A stretch of DNA of 64,000 nucleotides from Sphingopyxis sp. Lineage in GTDB: Bacteria; Pseudomonadota; Alphaproteobacteria; Sphingomonadales; Sphingomonadaceae. The notes beneath the pieces were generated by a model. The model was not told the DNA's origin, did not search any database, and saw only the letters and a list, made by a program, of their open reading frames with translations. Of this stretch, positions 36,085-46,418 are shown one piece after another (within the stretch, counting starts at the first letter, position 1; every line of letters starts with the position of its first letter). The position numbers and the translations under genes are program-made. The stretch lies in contig NZ_JAEULM010000030.1 in NCBI RefSeq assembly GCF_016793825.1, forward strand, positions 1 to 64,000, in the 5' to 3' direction.

Positions 36085-36624
36085 TCAGTCGTTCGAGCTG
36101 CCCTTGAGCAGGCGAGCGAGCACGAATCCGATCACCGCCGCCGCACCGACCGCGACCGCCGGGTTCTTCTTGACCATGTCGCGGGTCGATGCCGCGAGTT
36201 CGTCCAGATCCTTCTTGTCGAGCGTCGAAGCGAGGCCCGCGACGGTCGATGCCGCCGAGCGTGCATAATCGCCATATTGCTTGCCGAACTTGCTATCGAC
36301 GGTGCCGGCGCCATCCTCGAGCAGCTTGGCGAGGCTGCCGACCGCTTCGGCGGCCTTGTCCTTGCCCTTGGTCGCGGCATTCCGCGCCTTTGCCGATGCC
36401 TGATTGGCGAGCGTCGTCGCCTCATCCTTCAGCGACGCCGCCTTCTTCGAGGCTTCGGACTTGATCGTGTCGCGCGTCGCGGCAAGCTGGTCGCGGATCG
36501 GATGGTCCTTTGCGGACGCCTTCGCGGCTGCGGGCTTGCGCGCCGGCGCGGCCTTGGCGGCGGCGGGCTTGGCAGGCGCCTTGGGCGCGACTTTCTTGGC
36601 GGCGGGAGTAGCGGCTTTGGCCAT
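36085..36624 (-). CDS. YqjD/ElaB-like protein with Lys/Ala-rich leader
   Basis: 179 aa: a histone-H1-like, Ala/Lys/Pro-rich N-terminal third (PAAKKVAPKAPAKPAAAKAA), a helical middle (KDHPIRDQLAATRDTIKSEASKKAASLKDEATTLANQA...), and a C-terminal hydrophobic anchor (VKKNPAVAVGAAAVIGFVLARLL) typical of YqjD/ElaB. This is the first gene of the four-gene minus-strand cluster and probably its membrane-anchored, stress-related component. The basic leader could bind nucleic acid. GAAGAGGAC lies about 7 bases before the start. Confidence 0.78.
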   Translation of the reverse strand: MAKAATPAAKKVAPKAPAKPAAAKAAPARKPAAAKASAKDHPIRDQLAATRDTIKSEASKKAASLKDEATTLANQASAKARNAATKGKDKAAEAVGSLAKLLEDGAGTVDSKFGKQYGDYARSAASTVAGLASTLDKKDLDELAASTRDMVKKNPAVAVGAAAVIGFVLARLLKGSSND

Positions 36625-36709
36625 CGGGCACTGTCCTCTTCTTTTATGAGCCTCGTGCCGTCAGGGAGATGACGGTCGTGAGCCCTTTTTGGTCCTGTAC
36701 GATATATAG

Positions 36710-38113
<1,404 letters not shown>

Positions 38114-38124
38114 CCGCTGCTCTT

Positions 38125-38154
38125 GATGCGGGTTTTCAGGTGGAAACCCGCATC
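38125..38154 (+). terminator. Terminator after eno
   Basis: GATGCGGGTTT at 38125 pairs with AAACCCGCATC ending at 38154 in an 11-bp perfect stem with an 8-base loop. A T-run is missing, so read-through to ftsB is possible. Confidence 0.6.
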
Positions 38155-38198
38155 AGACGCCTTGACGCCGTGAATCAACTCTGATTCAAGGGGGGCGA

Positions 38199-38525
38199 AT
38201 GACGCAACGCCACAAATTCCGCAAATCGATGAGCCGGGCCGTCGGTCCCACGGTGGCGCTGATCGCAGTGCTGGCGATGATCGGCTACATCATTTTCGGT
38301 CCGACCGGACTCTATGCGTGGGGCGATTACAGCCAGTCGGTCGAAAAGAAGCGCGTCGTGCTGACTGCGCTCGCGAAAAAGCAGACCGAACTCCAGAATC
38401 GCGTAAACCTGCTCGACCGCCGGCGGGTCGATCCCGATCTGGCCGATGAGTATGTGCGCGAGAAGCTGGGTGTGATGCATCCCGACGAAATCGCGATTCC
38501 GGTGGAGCCCGAAGCAAAGCCCTGA
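38199..38525 (+). CDS. ftsB: FtsB/DivIC septum-formation protein
   Basis: 108 aa, a single-span division protein. N-terminal cytoplasmic tail, one transmembrane helix (TVALIAVLAMIGYIIFG, about 17-33), then a periplasmic coiled coil (EKKRVVLTALAKKQTELQNRVNLLD). It partners with FtsL and FtsQ in the divisome. The position after eno is the classical ftsB location. Confidence 0.9.
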   Translation: MTQRHKFRKSMSRAVGPTVALIAVLAMIGYIIFGPTGLYAWGDYSQSVEKKRVVLTALAKKQTELQNRVNLLDRRRVDPDLADEYVREKLGVMHPDEIAIPVEPEAKP

Positions 38526-38656
38526 CGGCTTTTCGCGCGACCTTGCTGCATACGTAAGTTTTGGCCCGCGCAGTCCCCAAGCGGACGTTGCCAACCCCGC
38601 CCCGGCTCTCCTATAGGAGTGGCCTGCCGTAACGGCTAACCGTAAAGGAACCCGCC

Positions 38657-39727
38657 TTGGCCAAAGCCCCCGCGCGCAAGACTGCTGCGCCGAAAAACAC
38701 CGTTTCCACCCCGGCTCCCGCGACCAATCGCGAAGCGCCCCGCGATCCCGCTCCCTATGACGCAACACCGGCGGAGCTGGAGAAATTCTATCGCGAGATG
38801 CTGCTCATCCGCCGTTTCGAAGAAAAGGCGGGACAGCTTTATGGCCTCGGCCTGATCGGCGGCTTTTGCCACCTGTATATCGGACAGGAAGCCGTCGCCG
38901 TCGGTCTGCAATCGGCGCTCGATGGCGACAAGGACAGCGTCATCACCGGATACCGCGACCATGGGCACATGCTGGCCTATGGCATCGACCCCAAGGTCAT
39001 CATGGCCGAACTGACGGGACGCGCCGCCGGCATTTCACGCGGCAAGGGCGGATCGATGCACATGTTCAGCGTCGAGCATAAATTCTATGGCGGACACGGC
39101 ATCGTCGGGGCGCAGGTGTCGCTCGGCACGGGGCTGGCCTTCGCGCATAAATATCGCGGCGATGGCGGCATCGCGATGGCTTATTTCGGAGATGGCGCCT
39201 CGAACCAGGGTCAGGTGTACGAAAGCTTCAACATGGCGGAGCTGTGGAAGCTGCCGATCATCTTCGTGATCGAGAACAACCAATATGCGATGGGCACGTC
39301 GGTCAACCGCTCGTCGGCCGAGGACCAGCTTTATCGCCGTGGCGAAAGCTTCCGCATTCCCGGTATGCAGGTCGACGGCATGGACGTGCTGGCCGTGCGC
39401 GGCGCGGCCGAGGCTGCGATCGAATGGGTGCGCGCGGGCAAGGGGCCGGTGCTGATGGAGCTCAAGACCTATCGCTATCGCGGCCATTCGATGTCGGATC
39501 CCGCGAAATATCGCAGCCGCGACGAAGTGCAGGCGGTGCGCGACAAGTCCGATGCGATCGAACATCTCAAGAAGCTGATGCTCGATGCGGGGATCACCGA
39601 GGACAAGTTCAAGGACATCGACAAGGAGATTCGCCAGATCGTCAGCGACGCGGCGGACTTTGCCGAGAGTGCGCCCGAACCCGATCTTCCCGAACTGTAT
39701 ACCGACGTGCTGGTGGAGCAATATTGA
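38657..39727 (+). CDS. pdhA: Pyruvate dehydrogenase E1 alpha
   Basis: 356 aa. The TPP-binding [20 protein letters not shown] and [19 protein letters not shown] (phosphorylation-loop-type segment in eukaryotes) identify it as E1 alpha; [28 protein letters not shown] is its N-terminus. The start is TTG at 38657 with AAAGGAA upstream. It is coupled to pdhB one base downstream. Confidence 0.97.
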   Translation: MAKAPARKTAAPKNTVSTPAPATNREAPRDPAPYDATPAELEKFYREMLLIRRFEEKAGQLYGLGLIGGFCHLYIGQEAVAVGLQSALDGDKDSVITGYRDHGHMLAYGIDPKVIMAELTGRAAGISRGKGGSMHMFSVEHKFYGGHGIVGAQVSLGTGLAFAHKYRGDGGIAMAYFGDGASNQGQVYESFNMAELWKLPIIFVIENNQYAMGTSVNRSSAEDQLYRRGESFRIPGMQVDGMDVLAVRGAAEAAIEWVRAGKGPVLMELKTYRYRGHSMSDPAKYRSRDEVQAVRDKSDAIEHLKKLMLDAGITEDKFKDIDKEIRQIVSDAADFAESAPEPDLPELYTDVLVEQY

Positions 39728-39728
39728 G

Positions 39729-41102
39729 ATGGCCATCGAATTGAAGATGCCGGCCCTGTCGCCGACGATGGAAGAGGGCACGCTCGCCAAGTGGCTCGTC
39801 AAGGAAGGTGATGCGGTAAAGTCGGGCGATATTCTTGCCGAAATCGAAACCGACAAGGCGACCATGGAATTCGAGGCGATCGATGAAGGCACGATCGGTC
39901 AGATTCTCGTCGCCGAAGGCACCGACAATGTGAAGGTCGGCACCGTGATCGCGACGATTACGGCCGAGGGCGAAACGGCAGTTCCAGCCGCTGCGCCTGC
40001 ACCGGTCGCCGCCGTGGAAACGCCTGCGCCCGCCGCGGCGCCGGCAGTCGCGCCTGCACCGGCCGCACCCGCGCCAGTGGCCCGCGCCTCTGACCCGTCG
40101 CTTCCCGAAGGCACGGCGACGGTTCGCCTGACGGTACGCGAAGCGCTGCGCGATGCGATGGCCGAGGAAATGCGCGCCGACGACCGCGTCTTCGTGATGG
40201 GTGAGGAAGTTGCCGAATATCAGGGCGCGTACAAGGTGACGCAGGGCCTGCTCGACGAGTTCGGCGCGCGCCGCGTCATCGACACGCCGATTACCGAATA
40301 TGGCTTTGCCGGTCTTGGTTCGGGCGCCGCGATGGGCGGGCTCAAGCCGGTCATCGAATTCATGACGTTCAACTTCGCGATGCAGGCGATCGACCACATC
40401 ATCAACTCGGCGGCCAAGACCAACTATATGTCGGGTGGCCAGATGCGCTGTCCGATCGTGTTTCGCGGTCCCAACGGCGCCGCCTCGCGCGTCGCGGCGC
40501 AGCACAGCCAGAACTATGCCCCCTGGTATGCGAGCGTGCCCGGCCTGATCGTGATCTCGCCCTATGATGCCGCCGATGCGAAGGGCCTGCTCAAGGCCGC
40601 GATCCGCAGCGAAGATCCCGTCGTGTTTCTGGAAAACGAGCTGCTATATGGTCGCAGCTTCGATGTTCCCGATGTCGCCGACTATGTGTTGCCGATCGGC
40701 AAGGCGCGCATAATGCGCGAGGGCGGCGACGTGACGGTCGTCAGCTATTCGATCGGCGTCGGTCTGGCGCTCGAGGCGGCCGATACGCTTGCGGGCGAGG
40801 GGATCGAGGCCGAGGTGATCGACCTGCGCACGCTCCGCCCGCTCGACACCGCGACGGTGCTCGAAAGCCTGAAGAAAACGAACCGCCTGGTCGTCGTCGA
40901 AGAAGGCTGGCCGACCTGTTCGATCGCCAGCGAGCTTGCGATGGTGGCGATGGAGCAGGGGTTCGACGACCTCGACGCCCCGGTCGTTCGCGTCTGCAAC
41001 GAGGATGTGCCGCTGCCTTATGCGCACAATCTGGAAAAGGCGGCGCTCGTCGATACGCCGCGGGTTATCGCGGCTGTGAAGGCGATCTGCAATCGCGGCT
41101 GA
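39729..41102 (+). CDS. pdhB: Pyruvate dehydrogenase E1 beta with lipoyl domain
   Basis: 457 aa. An N-terminal lipoyl domain (residues 1-80; lipoyl Lys in [13 protein letters not shown]) is followed by an Ala/Pro linker, then the E1 beta domain from about 130 ([37 protein letters not shown]). This fused lipoyl-E1-beta is a known alphaproteobacterial arrangement. It overlaps nothing but starts one base after pdhA. The E2 gene is not in the window. Confidence 0.96.
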   Translation: MAIELKMPALSPTMEEGTLAKWLVKEGDAVKSGDILAEIETDKATMEFEAIDEGTIGQILVAEGTDNVKVGTVIATITAEGETAVPAAAPAPVAAVETPAPAAAPAVAPAPAAPAPVARASDPSLPEGTATVRLTVREALRDAMAEEMRADDRVFVMGEEVAEYQGAYKVTQGLLDEFGARRVIDTPITEYGFAGLGSGAAMGGLKPVIEFMTFNFAMQAIDHIINSAAKTNYMSGGQMRCPIVFRGPNGAASRVAAQHSQNYAPWYASVPGLIVISPYDAADAKGLLKAAIRSEDPVVFLENELLYGRSFDVPDVADYVLPIGKARIMREGGDVTVVSYSIGVGLALEAADTLAGEGIEAEVIDLRTLRPLDTATVLESLKKTNRLVVVEEGWPTCSIASELAMVAMEQGFDDLDAPVVRVCNEDVPLPYAHNLEKAALVDTPRVIAAVKAICNRG

Positions 41103-41145
41103 GACGCCGGAGACGGCCCTGTATCCCGACATCCGCGATCCGCGT

Positions 41146-41724
41146 GTGATGGTGGCGGTGCCTCGCGAGAGGCGCCCTGCCGTCACGACGTTGTGGGCGC
41201 TGGCCGAGCGGCTGACCAGACTGCTTCGCGATGCGCGCGAACCGTTGATCGGACAGATAAAGCTCGCCTGGTGGCGCGACATGATGGTCGTGCTCGCGGA
41301 CGATCCGGCTGCGCTGCCGAAGGGCGAACCGCTGCTTGCGGACCTGCAGGCAAGCTGGGCGGGACAGGGCGGGCTGGATGCGATCGTCGATGGGGCCGAA
41401 GCGATGCTGCTTGCCGAGAACGCGGCGGCGCGGCGCGATGCGGGTGCCGGTTTCGGCGCGGCACTCTTCCGGCTTTCGGGCGGTGACGGGGGTGAACGTT
41501 GGGGCCTTTTCTGGGCCGCAGGACTTCAGGAGGGCGCCGAGGAGGCGAAAGCGCTGTTCGCCGATGTCCGCGCCTGGCCGCGACCGTCCCGTGCGGTCTT
41601 CGAAGGAAATCGGGCCTTGCTGATGCTCGATCGCTGGGCCGCCGCGATTGCCGGGCGCGACGGCGAGCGGCACTGGCGCCGCGAAGGCGGGCTGCTCTTT
41701 CGCATCGGCCTGATCGGCCGGTGA
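41146..41724 (+). CDS. Squalene/phytoene-synthase-like (NDUFAF6-like) protein
   Basis: 192 aa from GTG 41146. REPLIGQIKLAWWRDMMVVL and the neighbouring helices match a degenerate squalene/phytoene synthase fold, but no DxxxD substrate motifs are visible, so it is probably not a prenyl synthase; it resembles the complex I assembly factor NDUFAF6. The open frame extends upstream without ATG/GTG/TTG, reading ETALYPDIRDPRVMVAV, and LYPDIRDPR looks like the family's start, so translation may begin at CTG 41119 or another rare codon. Otherwise ATG 41149 would also do. Confidence 0.7.
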   Translation: MMVAVPRERRPAVTTLWALAERLTRLLRDAREPLIGQIKLAWWRDMMVVLADDPAALPKGEPLLADLQASWAGQGGLDAIVDGAEAMLLAENAAARRDAGAGFGAALFRLSGGDGGERWGLFWAAGLQEGAEEAKALFADVRAWPRPSRAVFEGNRALLMLDRWAAAIAGRDGERHWRREGGLLFRIGLIGR

Positions 41725-41811
41725 CGGAATAAATGGCGTCGGGGCTGGAAAAGCCGTCGGCAAACATCTATCTTGCCCGGTACAGAAATAGGGTCGCAGG
41801 GGACATAAACG

Positions 41812-42531
41812 ATGTTCAATGGGCTGATCGCCTATCTGGATTCGATCAAGGCGCGCGATCCGGCGCCGCGGTCGCGCTGGGAAATCCTTCTCTACCCGGG
41901 GCTTCTCGCGGTGGGGATGCACCGCGTTGCGCATTGGCTGTTCGAGGCGGAGCTGTTTTTCCTCGCGCGGTTCGTGAACCATTTCGCGCGCTGGCTGACC
42001 GGCGTCGATATCCATCCGGGCGCGAAGATCGGGCGCCACCTGTTCATCGATCACGGGTTCGGCGTCGTCATCGGCGAGACGGCAGAGATCGGCGACAATG
42101 TCTCCATCTATCAGGGCGTGACGCTGGGCGGTACCGATCCCGCGAACGGCGTAGGGGGTAAACGCCATCCGACGCTGGCCGACGATGTGATCGTGGGGTC
42201 CGGCGCGCAAATCCTGGGACCGATCACCGTCAACCCGCGCGCGCGCGTCGGGGCGAACGCCGTGGTGACCAAGGACGTGCCCGAGGGGGCGGTGATGGTC
42301 GGCATCCCGGCGCGATCGACCCTGCTCGACGCCAGCGAATATGCGCGCGAATTCGTTCCCTACGGTACGCCGTGCAGCGAGACCTTCGATCCCGCGACGC
42401 AAAAGATCGAGATCCTGCAATGCCAGCTTGAACTGATGCAGAAGCAGTTGACCGAATTGATCGAGGAGCGCGATGCGCTTGCCGCAGAGGTCGAAGGACC
42501 GCGGCGCAAAGGGGGCCGGAAAAGCGCCTGA
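41812..42531 (+). CDS. cysE: Serine O-acetyltransferase
   Basis: 239 aa, the first step of cysteine synthesis: acetyl-CoA plus serine to O-acetylserine. A helical N-terminal region is followed by the left-handed beta helix with hexapeptide repeats (GAKIGRHLFIDHGFGVVIGETAEIGDNVSIYQGVTLGG), containing the catalytic His in IDHGFG. The C-terminal tail is Lys/Arg rich. The gene is translationally coupled to the DUF2794 gene by the stop/start overlap TGATG. Confidence 0.93.
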   Translation: MFNGLIAYLDSIKARDPAPRSRWEILLYPGLLAVGMHRVAHWLFEAELFFLARFVNHFARWLTGVDIHPGAKIGRHLFIDHGFGVVIGETAEIGDNVSIYQGVTLGGTDPANGVGGKRHPTLADDVIVGSGAQILGPITVNPRARVGANAVVTKDVPEGAVMVGIPARSTLLDASEYAREFVPYGTPCSETFDPATQKIEILQCQLELMQKQLTELIEERDALAAEVEGPRRKGGRKSA

Positions 42532-42878
42532 TGGGAACGGTAACGCCCCTGCCGTTCGCGAACAGGGCGGCATCGCAGCAGACCGGTTTCGAGCGCCCCG
42601 AACTGATGCGCATCCTCGACCTGTATGGCCGGATGGTCGCGGCCGGGCATTGGCGCGACTATGCCATGGATTTTCATCGCGACGCGGCGATCTTTTCCGC
42701 CTTTCGCCGCGCGGCTGAACGTCCCGAGTACCGTATAGAAAAACGCCCCGCCTTGCGGAGCCGGCAGGGCATGTGGACCCTTGTCTCCGAAGCCGGGGCA
42801 GTTCTCAAGCGCGGGGACGAGCTGTCTAACGTGCTCGCCCCTGTGGAGCGCAAGCTTATGAAGCTGGTTGGGGACTGA
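42531..42878 (+). CDS. DUF2794 protein
   Basis: 115 aa. FERPELMRILDLYGRMVAAGHWRDYAMDFHRDAAIFSAFRRAAERPEYRIEKRPALRSRQGMWTL is the conserved alphaproteobacterial DUF2794 core; the protein is soluble and its function is unknown. It begins one base inside the cysE stop and ends 23 bases inside the convergent DUF2157 gene. Confidence 0.85.
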   Translation: MGTVTPLPFANRAASQQTGFERPELMRILDLYGRMVAAGHWRDYAMDFHRDAAIFSAFRRAAERPEYRIEKRPALRSRQGMWTLVSEAGAVLKRGDELSNVLAPVERKLMKLVGD

Positions 42879-43929
42879 TCGAACGGATCGTGGCCGGCAG
42901 CTGATTGGCAACGTCCTCGGGCAGCAAGCCGACAACCGCCGCGCGGGCGTTCTGCCAGAAGGCGGAAAGCAGCAGCAGGGCAGAACCGATGACGAACGCC
43001 GTCAGCGCCACGTTGAGCTCGACGGCGCCAAAGGTGCGGAACAACTGCGTCATCGCGAAAAGAACATAGGCGAGCGCCGAGACGAGCAGCGCGCGGCGGT
43101 CGATCGCAAGCGCCAGCAGTCCGAACGCGATATAGATCGCCAGGACGAGCATGGCCGCAGCGCTGCCGATGTCGTCGCCGCGCGTCACGCCCAGCAGGTG
43201 GAAGATCGGATGAACGATCATCGGCGCGGCCAGCAGATGAAGCCAGAAGGCGACATCGCTGCGGCGCGTCTGGCGCACCCGGTCGCTGCGGTCCCACCAC
43301 ATCGCCAGCGTGAAGACGCCCAGCCCGGCGATCAGCACGAGGATCATCGGCAGGGTGCCGTCGGGGCTGTCGACGCCCGCGATCGCAAGGACAATGGCGA
43401 CCGCCGTGGCGGCGAGCGCGGCCGTTCCGGCGGCGACGGTGATCGGCACCATGAAACGCTTCCAATGGAGCCATGTCGCGGCGGCGGTCACGGCGGCGAT
43501 GGCGCCGACGAGGACCGCGCCGGTCGTCTCGTCAAGCCGGTTGCCGAAGATCGCTTCGCCATGCTTGACCAGAAAACCGATCATCGTCGCGCACACACCG
43601 GCGGAAAATGCCAGGACAAGGACGATGCTGGGCAGCGCCATCCGGCGCTTGCGAGTGAAATATTCGGCGAGGAACCAGGCTGAACCTGCGACGAATGCGC
43701 CGGCGAGGGCGGGGTGAATCGATTCCCCGATCCAACCCACCGCGACGAGCAGGATTACCGCCGCGATGCTGACGAAAATATCGTTGAAGCCGGTGATGAG
43801 GCGGAACGATTCTTCATCCGCCGCCGGAGCGGAACGGACCGACGCGACGTGCGACCGAAAGGCCGTCGCGGCCTCCGGCGTCAGCACCTTCGCATCGACC
43901 GCAGCTTGCAGGTCGCTTTCACTATACAT
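42856..43929 (-). CDS. DUF2157-type polytopic membrane protein
   Basis: 357 aa with a soluble N-terminal part (MYSESDLQAAVDAKVLTPEAATAFRSHV, a DUF2157-like helix) and about 10 transmembrane helices from residue 52 on. No transport signature or catalytic motif is evident. The start at 43929 is followed by the usual family N-terminus. Function unknown. Its 3' end overlaps the DUF2794 3' end by 23 bases. Confidence 0.78.
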   Translation of the reverse strand: MYSESDLQAAVDAKVLTPEAATAFRSHVASVRSAPAADEESFRLITGFNDIFVSIAAVILLVAVGWIGESIHPALAGAFVAGSAWFLAEYFTRKRRMALPSIVLVLAFSAGVCATMIGFLVKHGEAIFGNRLDETTGAVLVGAIAAVTAAATWLHWKRFMVPITVAAGTAALAATAVAIVLAIAGVDSPDGTLPMILVLIAGLGVFTLAMWWDRSDRVRQTRRSDVAFWLHLLAAPMIVHPIFHLLGVTRGDDIGSAAAMLVLAIYIAFGLLALAIDRRALLVSALAYVLFAMTQLFRTFGAVELNVALTAFVIGSALLLLSAFWQNARAAVVGLLPEDVANQLPATIRSISPQPAS

Positions 43930-44018
43930 CGGGGTCGTCCTTTTTAGACCGATCCCCCTTGCCCCACAGCGCTTATGGCATGGCCGTGTTGCTGTGTCAA
44001 TACAGTGATGCGCCATGT

Positions 44019-44045
44019 CCTCCCCGGCGCCTTGCGACGGGGAGG
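44019..44045 (-). terminator. Hairpin after the SDR gene
   Basis: CCTCCCCG...CGGGGAGG with a further three paired bases and a short loop lies just beyond the minus-strand SDR stop at 44054, and upstream of the DUF2157 start. It belongs to the same CCTCCCC/GGGGAGG family as other intergenic repeats here. Confidence 0.55.
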
Positions 44046-44053
44046 AGTTGCCG

Positions 44054-44956
44054 TCAACCGAGCGCCTGCAAGGCCTTCATCACCGCCATCGACTGTTCCG
44101 CGCCCGACTGGGGTACGGTTTCGCCGTTGCGGTCGATGATCCTGTCCCACGCCGCGGCGACGCCTTCGGGCGTCCGGTCGCCTTCGGGAAGTGCGATGCC
44201 CGGCGTCATCGTGACATAGGCGGCATGGAATGCGCCCGCGCCCGCGCCCACGATCATGTTCGTCGGCGCGTCCTCGCTGACGAGATAGAGCGCGGCGGGC
44301 ACCACATTTTCGGGCGTGAACTTTTCGAACAGTTCGGGCGGGAAGATGTCTTCGGTCATCCGCGTACCCGCGACGGGGGCGATCGTGTTGCAGCGGATGT
44401 TGTATTTCGCGCCTTCGAGGTGGAGCGTCTTGGTCAGGCCGGCGAGGCCAAGCTTCGCCGCGCCATAATTGGCCTGCCCGAAGTTGCCATAAAGCCCGGT
44501 GGACGAAGCGGTCATCAGCAGGCGGCCGTAAGCCTGTTCGCGCATGATGTCCCAGACCGCCTTTGTCACATTCGCGCTGCCAAGCAGGTGGACCTTCACG
44601 ACCAGGTCGAAATCGGCCGGTTCCATCTTCGCAAAGCTCTTGTCGCGCAAGATGCCGGCATTGTTGATGACGATATGAACGCCGCCCCATTCTTCCTTGG
44701 CCTTGGCGACCATTTCGACCATCTGGTCATATTCGGTGACGCTGCCGCCGTTCGACATCGCGGCTCCGCCCGCGGCGCGAATTTCCTCGACGACTTGCAG
44801 CGCGGCATCCGAATGCCCGGTCCCGTCGCGGCTGCCGCCAAGGTCGTTGACGACGACCTTCGCTCCCCGGCGTGCGAGTTCGAGCGCATAGGCGCGGCCA
44901 AGGCCGCCGCCGGCGCCGGTGACAATGGCAACGCGCCCGTCAAATTTGATCGTCAT
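44054..44956 (-). CDS. SDR family dehydrogenase (3-hydroxyacyl-CoA type)
   Basis: 300 aa, a short-chain dehydrogenase. NAD(P) binding is TGAGGGLGRAYALELARRGA, with NDLGGSRDGTG typical of the multifunctional-enzyme-2 dehydrogenase domain; NNAGILRDKSF carries the NNAG element and the catalytic Ser/Tyr/Lys are in LMTASSTGLYGNFGQANYGAAKLGL. The likely reaction is oxidation of a (3R)-hydroxyacyl-CoA, by similarity. It reads alone, divergent from the porin gene. Confidence 0.9.
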   Translation of the reverse strand: MTIKFDGRVAIVTGAGGGLGRAYALELARRGAKVVVNDLGGSRDGTGHSDAALQVVEEIRAAGGAAMSNGGSVTEYDQMVEMVAKAKEEWGGVHIVINNAGILRDKSFAKMEPADFDLVVKVHLLGSANVTKAVWDIMREQAYGRLLMTASSTGLYGNFGQANYGAAKLGLAGLTKTLHLEGAKYNIRCNTIAPVAGTRMTEDIFPPELFEKFTPENVVPAALYLVSEDAPTNMIVGAGAGAFHAAYVTMTPGIALPEGDRTPEGVAAAWDRIIDRNGETVPQSGAEQSMAVMKALQALG

Positions 44957-45092
44957 GATGATCTCCCGGAAGGGGCGACTTTGGAACAGTTGCCCGAAAA
45001 AACCGAACCGTCCTTACTGGCTCGCGGCTCGCAGGCAAGGGGGCGAATGAAAACGTAATCTGAAACAAAAATGTCATGCAAATGACGTGCAT

Positions 45093-45114
45093 CTGTCATC
45101 TCGGCGTCATAACA
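45093..45114 (+). promoter_or_regulatory. Pho box of the porin gene
   Basis: CTGTCAT at 45093-45099 and GCGTCAT at 45104-45110 are direct repeats exactly 11 bases apart, the PhoB half-site spacing. A further TGTCAT at 45072-45077 and an inverted ATGACG at 45081 lie upstream. The porin start codon is about 45 bases downstream. Confidence 0.75.
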
Positions 45115-45156
45115 GCGCCGCGAGATTGTCACCTTTCGCAACGGAGCAATTCCCTG

Positions 45157-46365
45157 ATGCGCCAGCTTCTTTTCGCAACATCGGCTTTTGGTCTGGTGCT
45201 GATGTCCGTTCCGGCGCTGGCCGCCGAGGGTGCGGGGGGCAAGGAATTGTCCGCCGCTGAGCCTGTGAAGCCGGAAAAGAAGTCGGAGTGGGAAATCAAG
45301 CCGCGCTGGCGCCTGCAATATGATTGGGCAAATGTCAGCGGGCCGGCCGGGCTTGCTGGAACCGGCAATTCCGAAGAGATTCGCCGCGCCCAGCTGGGCG
45401 TCGACATCAAGATGCCCGGAGGATTCTCGGCGCGCGTCGAGGGTGAATTTACCGCCGACCCGATCGAATTCGTCGATGCCTTTGTCGCGTGGAACGGCAA
45501 GGGCTTCAACGTGACGGCGGGTCAGCAGAAATTCTTCACGCCGCTGGATGACACGACAAGCGATCTCAACACCAGTTTCACCGAGCGCGCGGCGTTCGTG
45601 ACCGCGTTCAATTTCGCCCGCCGGACCGGGGTGTCGGCGGGATATGCCAAGGGCGCGTTCCAGATCAATGCCGGGGTCGCGACCGACGCGCTGATCCAGC
45701 TCGACGACGTCGATGACAACAGCGTGTCCGCCGACGTGCGCGCGGTGTGGATGCCGCAGATCGGCAAGACGAAGCTGCATCTGGGCGCGGCCTATCACTG
45801 GAAGGATCGCAAGGATTCCGCGCTTGCGCCGGTTCGTTATCGCCAGCGTCCGCTCGCGCATTCGGTCGAGACGCGCTACATCGGGACGCCGGGGCTGCTC
45901 GCCGAACGCGAACAGACCTATGGGGTCGAGGCCGCGGCGGTCAACGGCCCCTTCCATTTTGCCGGCGAGGCGTATTGGCAGCATGCGACCCGCACCGGCG
46001 CCAGCGACCCGACCTTCTTCGGAGCCTATGCCGAGGTAGGCGTCTTCCTGACAAAGGGCGACAGCCGGCCTTTGAAAGGCGGCGCGTTCGGGGCGATCAA
46101 GCCGAAGCGGCCATTGGGACAAAAGGGTGGCATCGGCGCGGTGCAGCTCAATGCGCGTTACGACTATCTCGACCTAAACAGCGCCGGCGTCGTCGGCGGA
46201 CAGCAGCGCGGCTATATGGCGTCGGTCGTCTGGTCGCCGACCGACTGGATGCGCGTGATGGCCCAATATGCGCGGCTCAACTATCGCGATGCGGCGATCG
46301 CGATCGCCGGCGATCGCAACTATGGCGTCGATGTTGTCGGTGCGCGGGTGCAGTTTACATATTGA
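45157..46365 (+). CDS. OprO/OprP-type phosphate-selective porin
   Basis: 402 aa. Signal peptide MRQLLFATSAFGLVLMSVPALA, then a beta-barrel. GFSARVEGEFTADPIEFVDAFVAWNGKGFNVTAGQQKFFTPLDDTTSD is the OprO/P-type strand pattern, and the C-terminus ends in aromatic VQFTY, as in outer-membrane barrels. It probably imports phosphate or polyphosphate under starvation, consistent with the Pho box just upstream. ATG 45157 begins the signal peptide, with CGGAG before it; the frame is open further upstream. Confidence 0.88.
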   Translation: MRQLLFATSAFGLVLMSVPALAAEGAGGKELSAAEPVKPEKKSEWEIKPRWRLQYDWANVSGPAGLAGTGNSEEIRRAQLGVDIKMPGGFSARVEGEFTADPIEFVDAFVAWNGKGFNVTAGQQKFFTPLDDTTSDLNTSFTERAAFVTAFNFARRTGVSAGYAKGAFQINAGVATDALIQLDDVDDNSVSADVRAVWMPQIGKTKLHLGAAYHWKDRKDSALAPVRYRQRPLAHSVETRYIGTPGLLAEREQTYGVEAAAVNGPFHFAGEAYWQHATRTGASDPTFFGAYAEVGVFLTKGDSRPLKGGAFGAIKPKRPLGQKGGIGAVQLNARYDYLDLNSAGVVGGQQRGYMASVVWSPTDWMRVMAQYARLNYRDAAIAIAGDRNYGVDVVGARVQFTY

Positions 46366-46418
46366 GCCGCGCGCCGCGCTTTACCGTTTCTTGATGGCCG
46401 TACGTAAGGCGGCCATGC

